Positions 12,999 to 17,999 of a stretch of 24,058 nt of DNA are shown in pieces (the first letter of the stretch is position 1; each line of letters opens with the position of its first letter). The notes beneath the pieces are model-generated. The model made no database searches. It saw only the letters and a list, made by a program, of their open reading frames with translations, and had not been told where the DNA came from. Position numbers and translations under genes: made by a program. The DNA comes from a virus. The stretch lies in the IMG/VR virus record IMGVR_UViG_3300017757_000156, positions 1 to 24,058 of that record; one strand, written 5' to 3'.

Positions 12999-13544
12999 AT
13001 GAATTTATTTTATTTACATGAAGACCCCGAAGTATCTTCAACACTGCATTGTGATAAACATGTAGTGAAGATGATTATCGAGTATGCTCAAATGTTATCT
13101 ACTGCACATAGGATGTTAGATGGTAAACAATACACCGATGCATCCAGTGGTCGTAGAATTCAAAGATGGAAACTAGAAGATTATATTATGGAAGATATGT
13201 TATACAAAGCTTCTCATATTAATCATCCATCTACTCGTTGGGTTCGTGAGAATGCAATTCAATATCAGTATGCATACGATATGTTTACTAACTTATGTGA
13301 TGAGTACACATACAGATATGGTAAGACACACTTGACTGATTCTAAACTTAGATACTCATTAGATGTATTACCTAAGAATATTAAACTAGGTGAATGGTCA
13401 GAACCACCTCAGTGTATGCCTGAGGATGTTAAGGTTCCGAATGACAGTCTAAAAGCATACCATAAATACTATGCAGTCTACAAGAAAGATTTTGCAAAAT
13501 GGACAGATAGACCTGTCCCAACTTTTATGGATTCATATGCCTAG
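12999..13544 (+). CDS. conserved phage protein with HCDKHVVKM motif
   Basis: The 181-residue product opens MNLFYLHEDPEVSSTLHCDK, then HVVKMIIEYAQMLSTAHRML. The H-C/N-D-K-H-V-V-K-M helix is highly conserved in a family of phage proteins of about this length, of unknown function as far as I know. Conserved histidines, W57-type aromatics (RRIQRWK) and NHPSTRWVRENAIQYQYAY suggest a helical enzyme or nucleotide-binding protein with a metal site, but no published activity comes to mind. Such proteins are sometimes labelled pyrimidine-dimer glycosylase, and I do not see the endonuclease V N-terminus. It overlaps the next gene by 8 bases. Confidence 0.75.
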   Translation: MNLFYLHEDPEVSSTLHCDKHVVKMIIEYAQMLSTAHRMLDGKQYTDASSGRRIQRWKLEDYIMEDMLYKASHINHPSTRWVRENAIQYQYAYDMFTNLCDEYTYRYGKTHLTDSKLRYSLDVLPKNIKLGEWSEPPQCMPEDVKVPNDSLKAYHKYYAVYKKDFAKWTDRPVPTFMDSYA

Positions 13545-13851
13545 ATACGATTTTTATAATGAAGAAACTGGTGAGTTGATTGAATACACAATGTCATGGA
13601 GAGACCTTGACGATTTCAAACTAAACAATCCCCACCTTAAACAACAAGTTTCTGCACCACAAATAGTGGGTGGTACTGGTGATCGAGTTAAAACTGATGA
13701 TGGTTTTAAAGAAGTATTATCTAAAGTAGGTGAAGCTTACAAAGGTTCAGATGTTGATATGAGATACAATGGTGTAGATTCAAAAACTTCTGCAACAAAA
13801 AGAATCATCAAAAAACATGCGGACATCCAGTCCAAAGGAAAGAAATTATGA
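13537..13851 (+). CDS. conserved small phage protein (FmdB-like opening)
   Basis: The frame is open upstream to 13471, but the ATG at 13537 gives the typical opening MPRYDFYNEETGELIEYTMS and is preferred. The 104-residue protein continues with DLDDFKLNNPHLKQQ, DGFKEVLSKVGEAYKGSDV and a TSATKRIIKKHADI helix. This resembles a conserved phage protein with the N-terminal strand pair of FmdB-type zinc ribbons but without their cysteines. The function is unknown. It is coupled downstream to the nuclease gene by ATGA at 13848-13851. Confidence 0.7.
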   Translation: MPRYDFYNEETGELIEYTMSWRDLDDFKLNNPHLKQQVSAPQIVGGTGDRVKTDDGFKEVLSKVGEAYKGSDVDMRYNGVDSKTSATKRIIKKHADIQSKGKKL

Positions 13852-14528
13852 CAGAAGTGAGAACGACATTACTAGAGATAACTGATCTAGAAGCTTTAGA
13901 TTTAAAGACCGAACAGCGAGAAGGTAAAAGATATTACATAGATCAGAAAGGTGAAGCATATCCAAGTGTCACCACTGTAGTTGGTCTAAGGAGTAAAGAA
14001 CAAATTAAGTTGTGGCGTCAACGAGTAGGTGAAGAAACTGCAAATAAGATTTCTACTACAGCTGCAAAACGAGGAACACAATTCCATCAACATGTTGAAG
14101 ACTATCTCAGGAAAGAGAAACCCTTCATCGAGTTTGAGAACATCTTACAAGAACAAATGTTCAGTGCAGTAAGACCAGTATTAGACGAGGTCGTACCACT
14201 TGCCTTAGAGGCACCGTTGTATTCGACTAATCTTAAGATGGCTGGTCGTGTGGATTGTGTAGGAATGTTCGATGGTAAACTTTGTATTATAGACTTTAAG
14301 TCCAGTTCAAAACCCAAAGAAGATTATATGGCAGAGTCTTGGTATATACAAATGACTGCATACTCAATCATGGTCGAGGAATTAACTGGTCATGCAATCG
14401 AAGAGTGTGTAGCGATTGTTGCAGTCGAAGGTTCTAATTCATTTCAATTGTTCGTATGTGAACCACAGGATTATGTGGATGATCTAGTTCAGTTGAGAAA
14501 ACAATACACAAACTTATACGGGATATGA
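13848..14528 (+). CDS. PD-(D/E)XK exonuclease (Cas4/RecB-like)
   Basis: This 226-residue protein has the motifs of phage RecB-type exonucleases in order: YPSVTTVVG near 38-46, RGTQFHQHVEDYL with H80, E121 in LEAPLYS, AGRVDCVG with D136, IIDFKSSSK with D149 and K151, and the QMTAYS motif (Q168, Y172). This gives a metal-dependent DNA exonuclease, probably used in recombination or host DNA breakdown. The four cysteines that would hold the Fe-S cluster of Cas4 are not present in the right places. The stop overlaps the gp33-like start (ATGATG), so the nuclease is co-translated with the late-transcription and replication block. Confidence 0.88.
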   Translation: MTEVRTTLLEITDLEALDLKTEQREGKRYYIDQKGEAYPSVTTVVGLRSKEQIKLWRQRVGEETANKISTTAAKRGTQFHQHVEDYLRKEKPFIEFENILQEQMFSAVRPVLDEVVPLALEAPLYSTNLKMAGRVDCVGMFDGKLCIIDFKSSSKPKEDYMAESWYIQMTAYSIMVEELTGHAIEECVAIVAVEGSNSFQLFVCEPQDYVDDLVQLRKQYTNLYGI

Positions 14529-14776
14529 TGGTTACTAGAAAAGAATTCAGTGAACAAGTCGAGAGGTTACTTTCAAAAGGTAAAGGAACACCCGATGTAA
14601 TGTCAGCAATAATAAAGGTATGTGAGGTCAATAAGGTTGAACCCGAAAGTGCAAAGAGATTAATCTCTACACCACTTAAGGAAAAGCTGCAAGCTGAAGC
14701 AGAACAACTCAACATGATTAATAGACATACACGAAGTCAGTCAACCTTGACTGGTTTCTTTACGGAGAAAAAATAA
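14525..14776 (+). CDS. 33: gp33-like late-transcription coactivator with PIP box
   Basis: The 83-residue product is helical (RKEFSEQVERLLSKG; VMSAIIKVCEVNKVEPESAK; ISTPLKEKLQAEAEQLNMIN) and ends TLTGFFTEKK. The helical pattern, the KEKLQAEAEQLN stretch and the position before gp59 and gp32 match T4 gp33. Gp33 bridges RNA polymerase and the sliding clamp at late promoters. Residues 72-79 read QSTLTGFF, a canonical Q-x2-L-x2-F-F clamp/PCNA-binding box, which fits the clamp-binding C-terminus of gp33. Two adjacent ATGs (14525, 14528) are both possible. Shorter than T4 gp33 (112 residues). Confidence 0.75.
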   Translation: MMVTRKEFSEQVERLLSKGKGTPDVMSAIIKVCEVNKVEPESAKRLISTPLKEKLQAEAEQLNMINRHTRSQSTLTGFFTEKK

Positions 14777-15048
14777 TGGAAAAAGGTGATGTCGTAACAG
14801 TAGTTACAATCAGCGGTGAGTATGTTGGTGTACTCGATTCGTTTGAAGATGCAAGAGTGGTTCTTAATAAACCACGAATGGTTGTTCAATCAGAAAAAGG
14901 TATGGGATTTGCACATGGTGTTGCAGTAACAGGTGAAGAGAATCCTGAAGCAGTAACATTCCTCAATGTGGTTTATATTATCCCAACAAATAAAGCAGTA
15001 GCAAAAGCACATACAGAAGCAACAACTAGCATTCAGTTAGTTAAGTAA
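14776..15048 (+). CDS. small beta-rich conserved phage protein between genes 33 and 59
   Basis: The 90-residue product is nearly all strand: DVVTVVTISGEYVGVLDSF, then ARVVLNKPRMVVQSEKGMGF, then VTGEENPEAVTFLNVVYIIP. This is an Sm/SH3-like small barrel by pattern, a fold that often binds RNA or proteins. I recall similar proteins beside gene 59 in marine T4-like phages. It starts on the last base of the gp33 stop and ends where gp59 begins (TAATG), so it is co-translated with both. The function is unknown. Confidence 0.7.
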   Translation: MEKGDVVTVVTISGEYVGVLDSFEDARVVLNKPRMVVQSEKGMGFAHGVAVTGEENPEAVTFLNVVYIIPTNKAVAKAHTEATTSIQLVK

Positions 15049-15641
15049 TGACGAGTCGTGAAGGATATGATGCATACACTTTATATCTTGGTATAAAGCT
15101 ACACTTCTATTCTACCGACTACAACTTCATTAAGTATAACGGTAAAGTCAAAGCAGATATAAACTCATTCGTTAAACGAAAAGATAAGTATCACTTTGGT
15201 AAGTTATACAAAAAGTATAAACAGAACCTACAGGATTTCTACATTGCAAATCTATCTGTTTATGATCTATGGGCTGGTGATCTTCTAGAGAATGAATGTG
15301 AGAAGAGATACATGGAGTGGAAGAAAAGACAACAGAAACTTTCCTACATGTTTGAGACAGAAGTATCAGACCAAATTAGAAAATACAAGATTAATACTTT
15401 ACTTAAGGTAAACAAGGGACAACACCCTAGACTATTAAAAGCATACTTAGGTAAAGAGATAAGTTTGGAAACACTTTGTATTATGGACGAGATAATCGGA
15501 TTCAGTTCAGACTGGGAAAAACTGATACAGGAAAAGATCGTTTACCCCGAAGTCCACAACAAGATAAACAAATACAAAGCTTTCTTATCTTACCCACAAC
15601 AGGAATACAAAACCAAATTAATTGATCTATGCTCCACATAG
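15048..15641 (+). CDS. 59: gp59-like loader of the gp41 replicative helicase
   Basis: The 197-residue product aligns by eye with T4 gp59 (217 residues): YDAYTLYLGIKLHFYSTDYN and FIKYNGK at the start match the T4 KLYLMIKQHM...YDVIKYN region. KRKDKYHFGKLYKKYKQNL follows, then FYIANL and DLWAGDLLE, the T4 ISNLV and WIGD equivalents. The C-terminal half is a helical domain, rich in basic residues as expected for a protein that binds forked DNA and gp32 and loads helicase. It has the T4 order 33-59-32 around it, with two extra genes. The end overlaps the next gene by 13 bases. Confidence 0.88.
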   Translation: MTSREGYDAYTLYLGIKLHFYSTDYNFIKYNGKVKADINSFVKRKDKYHFGKLYKKYKQNLQDFYIANLSVYDLWAGDLLENECEKRYMEWKKRQQKLSYMFETEVSDQIRKYKINTLLKVNKGQHPRLLKAYLGKEISLETLCIMDEIIGFSSDWEKLIQEKIVYPEVHNKINKYKAFLSYPQQEYKTKLIDLCST

Positions 15642-16357
15642 TAGGTAACGGCCCAAGTCGTAAACAATATGATCTAAACTCTTTCGAAGAGTGGTGGGGA
15701 TGTAATGGTGTATACAGAGATCATACTCCTGATATACTATTCGTCCACGACATTCCCGTTCAACACCAAGCTGTTGTAGATGGATGTTTAGAGAGAGGAA
15801 AGGTCGCGGTCGGAGACTGGAATCATATGGAGATAGATTTGTGGGATGGATTGAAGATGGGATATCCGAATGCAATACACAATCGAACCGAGGACGATAC
15901 ACATTTTGTTGTTCAGGGAGAGGGTGAAGAAGTATATTTCACTAGCTATAATATACCTCTGGGCTGCAACATAATTATGTATAATTATGAGAAGCTCAAG
16001 AACACCTTTTGTGGTATTAGTGCATTAGGATATGCAGCTTACAATGGATACAAAGAGATTACTTTAGTAGGGTTTGATGCATTAGACCCTGAGTTAGATT
16101 CAGTTGATAATGTCTATCAAGGAACTGAGTTCTATCGCTATAAATACAATGCAAATGATACAGTTAACTACATTCAAAAGATGCAGTTCGTATCGTTGCT
16201 TGAAGACCCCTTGTTTGATGATATAAAGGTTTATTTCAAAAACCCTATTGACGATAACAAGGAAGTCATATATAATGAATTATGTTACTATGAAAATAGT
16301 AAATGTAAGTGGTCATTAGGTGTGAGTTCACTTCATGACTTTAATAAGATGCTATAA
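15629..16357 (+). CDS. GNGPS-motif protein, possible glycosyltransferase-like fold
   Basis: The 242-residue protein begins MLHIVGNGPSRKQYDL and continues with WWGCNGVYRDHTPDILFVHD. The glycine-rich G-N-G-P-S loop after a first strand, a CN motif and a later GISALGYAAYNGYKEITLVG-type strand are shared with DUF115/MptE-like and GT42 sialyltransferase-like proteins, which bind nucleotides or nucleotide sugars. Such proteins recur in phages without known function. It starts 13 bases inside gp59 and lies between 59 and 32, an insertion relative to T4. A late-promoter-like TATAAATAC lies inside it. Confidence 0.6.
   Translation: MLHIVGNGPSRKQYDLNSFEEWWGCNGVYRDHTPDILFVHDIPVQHQAVVDGCLERGKVAVGDWNHMEIDLWDGLKMGYPNAIHNRTEDDTHFVVQGEGEEVYFTSYNIPLGCNIIMYNYEKLKNTFCGISALGYAAYNGYKEITLVGFDALDPELDSVDNVYQGTEFYRYKYNANDTVNYIQKMQFVSLLEDPLFDDIKVYFKNPIDDNKEVIYNELCYYENSKCKWSLGVSSLHDFNKML
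16139..16147 (+). promoter_or_regulatory. candidate internal late promoter (TATAAATAC)
   Basis: An exact TATAAATA followed by C, within the GNGPS-motif gene and about 240 bases before gene 32. It could add late transcription of gene 32 and bS21. Since it overlaps coding sequence (codons for Y-K-Y), a chance match is possible. Confidence 0.35.
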
Positions 16358-16377
16358 AATGCAATACGATGTATAAT
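16350..16377 (+). promoter_or_regulatory. possible middle-type promoter of gene 32
   Basis: TATAAT at 16372-16377 has no -35 box, but TGCTATA at 16350-16356 resembles the MotA box (TGCTTTA) used for middle promoters in T4, though 15 bases away where 11-13 is usual. The first transcribed base would be near 16384, giving almost no leader before the AAGGAG site and the ATG at 16391. Confidence 0.3.
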
Positions 16378-16390
16378 ACAAGGAGATACT

Positions 16391-17290
16391 ATGTCAACAT
16401 CATTAGATAAACTACGCGCAGCAATGGAATCTGCGTCTCCAACTCAAGGAGAAAAAAAGTCCTATTCCGATGACAGATTTTGGAAACCCGAACTCGATAA
16501 GAGTGGTAACGGGTTTGCGATAATCCGTTTTCTACCAACCCCCGAAGGCGAAGAAATGCCATGGGTCTCATATTGGGATCACGGATTTCAAGGGCCAGGC
16601 GGATGGTATATTGAGAAGTCTTTAACGACTCTTAATAAACAAGACCCTGTGTCCGAGTACAATACTCAGTTATGGAATACTGGGATAGAAGCAAACAAAG
16701 AGATTGCAAGGAAACAGAAGCGTAGACTTCATTATGTTTCTAATGTCTATGTTGTTTCAGACCCTAAGAATCCCGATAACGAAGGTAAAGTATTCCTTTA
16801 CAAGTACGGTAAAAAAATCTTTGAACAGTTAAAAGAAGCTATCAGTCCAGCATTTGAGGACGAGAAAGCAATCAATCCTTTTGACTTGAGAGGAGAAGGT
16901 GCTAACTTCAAAATCAAAATCAGAAAAGTTGATGGTTATTGGAACTACGACAAATCTGAGTTCGATGGAGCTGCACCACTTTTTGATGACGAAAATCAGT
17001 TGAATGATATATATACTTCTGTTCATTCGCTATCAGAAATTATATCACCTGATGAGTTCAAGTCTTATGACGAACTCAAAACTAAACTCGATAGAGTATT
17101 AGGACTATCAGGTGGAGTGAGTAATTCTACAGCAGAGTCAGTTGCAGAAGACCAAGAAGAAGTGCCTTGGGCAAATGTAAACACTGCCTCCGTTGCAGAT
17201 GAACCCGTAATCGCATCTGCAGATGCATCAGTTGGTGAAACTGGTGACGATGCAATGGATTACTTCAAGAAATTAGCTTCGGACAGTTAA
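16391..17290 (+). CDS. 32: gp32-like single-stranded DNA-binding protein
   Basis: The 299-residue product matches T4 gp32 (301 residues) in plan: a short basic N-terminus for cooperative binding (MSTSLDKLRAAME), an OB-fold core with FAIIRFLPTPEGEEMPWV, PGGWYIEKS, RRLHYVSNVYVV and NEGKVFLYKYGKKIF, and an acidic C-terminal tail (about 245-299) for partner binding. A strong AAGGAGAT site precedes the ATG. Unusually there is not one cysteine in the protein, so the zinc site of T4 gp32 (three Cys and one His) is absent; the region reads DPVSEYNTQLW. It follows gp33 and gp59 as in T4. Confidence 0.92.
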   Translation: MSTSLDKLRAAMESASPTQGEKKSYSDDRFWKPELDKSGNGFAIIRFLPTPEGEEMPWVSYWDHGFQGPGGWYIEKSLTTLNKQDPVSEYNTQLWNTGIEANKEIARKQKRRLHYVSNVYVVSDPKNPDNEGKVFLYKYGKKIFEQLKEAISPAFEDEKAINPFDLRGEGANFKIKIRKVDGYWNYDKSEFDGAAPLFDDENQLNDIYTSVHSLSEIISPDEFKSYDELKTKLDRVLGLSGGVSNSTAESVAEDQEEVPWANVNTASVADEPVIASADASVGETGDDAMDYFKKLASDS

Positions 17291-17300
17291 TTTCGAACTG

Positions 17301-17468
17301 GGGTTATCGTGTTATATAATGCACCTTTGGTGATACAGACGATAACTCACTTGGGCCGTGGAATGCAATTGGGGGCACCAAGTAAGGGTAAGGGAGACAG
17401 CAAAACAAAGCGGGTCTCTCGGTTAAGAACGGGATGCTGTAAGGCGCGGGGTGACTTAACACTTTTTT
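17301..17468 (+). ncRNA. structured RNA leader upstream of bS21
   Basis: This 192-base gap (17291-17482) holds no gene and is GC-richer than its surroundings. Helices seen by eye: GGGTTATCGT (17301-17310) with ACGATAACTC (17339-17348), one G-U pair, enclosing a CACC/GGTG hairpin; ACTTGGGCC (17349-17357) with GGCACCAAGT (17374-17383), one bulged A; GGGAGAC (17392-17398) with GTCTCTC (17414-17420); and possible pseudoknot pairing of AGC (17399-17401) with GCT (17436-17438). It ends in a T run before the bS21 ribosome-binding site. It could be a cis-regulator of bS21 or a free RNA. I recognise no known family. Confidence 0.55.
17422..17468 (+). terminator. possible weak terminator before bS21
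   Basis: GTTAAG (17422-17427) can pair with CTTAAC (17455-17460), or alternatively GTG with CAC around a 6-base loop (17451-17462), and six T residues follow at 17463-17468. The pairing is weak for a strong terminator, so partial read-through or attenuation of bS21 expression is possible. Confidence 0.3.
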
Positions 17469-17482
17469 AATTAAGGAATATT

Positions 17483-17731
17483 ATGCCAAGTGTAAAACCA
17501 AGAAAACATCCGAAGAGTAAACATGTCGAACCATTCGACAGGATGTTACGCAGATTTAAGAAACAAGTAGAAAGAGCTGGTATAATTCAGGAATGTAGAG
17601 ATCGTGAATATTATGTCAAACCTAATCAGAAGAGACATAAGAAGAATCAAGAAATAACAAGACGAAGAAAGATTCAAGCAAAAAGAGACGAACAAGCGTC
17701 AATGAGAAAACGATGGGGAGTGCTTAATTGA
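17483..17731 (+). CDS. rpsU: phage-encoded ribosomal protein bS21
   Basis: The 82-residue product matches bacterial small-subunit protein bS21: [20 protein letters not shown] (the typical EPFDxALRRFKR...KAGI), then [11 protein letters not shown] (the RRREFYEKP block) and a long basic helix ([15 protein letters not shown]). It has about ten extra basic residues at the N-terminus ([11 protein letters not shown]). bS21 sits near the anti-Shine-Dalgarno region of 16S rRNA and helps initiation, so a phage copy may steer the ribosome to phage messages. Phage-encoded bS21 is known in marine phages. An AAGGA lies 5 bases before the ATG. The stop overlaps the TTG start of the next gene. Confidence 0.9.
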   Translation: MPSVKPRKHPKSKHVEPFDRMLRRFKKQVERAGIIQECRDREYYVKPNQKRHKKNQEITRRRKIQAKRDEQASMRKRWGVLN

Positions 17732-17901
17732 TATTGTGCATTTGTAACAATGTCAGAAGTTCTGAAACCCATAGATACCATCTAATAGGAACCCAGTGTG
17801 GGAATTGTATATGTCAAAGGGAAGTAAAAGAAGACCTGAAACGGGAACTCAGTACCAAGATAATTGGGAACGAATCTTTGGCAAACCTGAGCCTAAGATA
17901 A
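17728..17901 (+). CDS. Bfd-like [2Fe-2S] protein, TTG start, hidden small gene
   Basis: A TTG at 17728 lies 7 bases after GGGGAG (17715-17720) and overlaps the bS21 stop (TTGA). The frame runs to TAA at 17899-17901 (57 residues). Residues 3-30 read like a bacterioferritin-associated ferredoxin: LCICNNV with C4 and C6, then [10 protein letters not shown] with C24 and C27, the expected pair of cysteine pairs, then a [11 protein letters not shown] helix. The stretch between the pairs is shorter than in typical Bfd. The Bfd-like part fills the 79-base gap before the next gene, and the last 91 bases run through the start of that gene in another frame. It may move electrons to release iron or serve Fe-S enzymes. 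Confidence 0.55.
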   Translation: MILCICNNVRSSETHRYHLIGTQCGNCICQREVKEDLKRELSTKIIGNESLANLSLR

Positions 17902-17999
17902 AAGAACATAAGAAGACACCTTCACACGGACTTACTCAAGTCCATAAAGACCGAACAAAATATAATCGTAAGAAATTTGATATCGACTTAGAATCCTAA
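17811..17999 (+). CDS. small conserved phage protein (MSKGxxRR...IFGK)
   Basis: The 62-residue product begins [20 protein letters not shown] and continues [15 protein letters not shown]. The MSKG-x-RPx...W-x-IFGK pattern recurs in small basic phage proteins of unknown function. A GTG at 17796 could extend it by five residues, but GGGA 7 bases before 17811 favours the ATG. Its last 12 bases overlap the end of the tape-measure gene on the other strand. Confidence 0.65.
   Translation: MSKGSKRRPETGTQYQDNWERIFGKPEPKIKEHKKTPSHGLTQVHKDRTKYNRKKFDIDLES

Noticed and set aside
12999-13544. T4 endonuclease V (pyrimidine dimer glycosylase)
   Set aside because: The endonuclease V N-terminus with its catalytic Thr is missing and the conserved HCDKHVVKM helix belongs to another family.
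17301-17468. Possible tmRNA, RNase P RNA or cobalamin riboswitch
   Set aside because: No tRNA-like ends, no GAGGAAAGUCC-type core of RNase P and no B12 box are seen.
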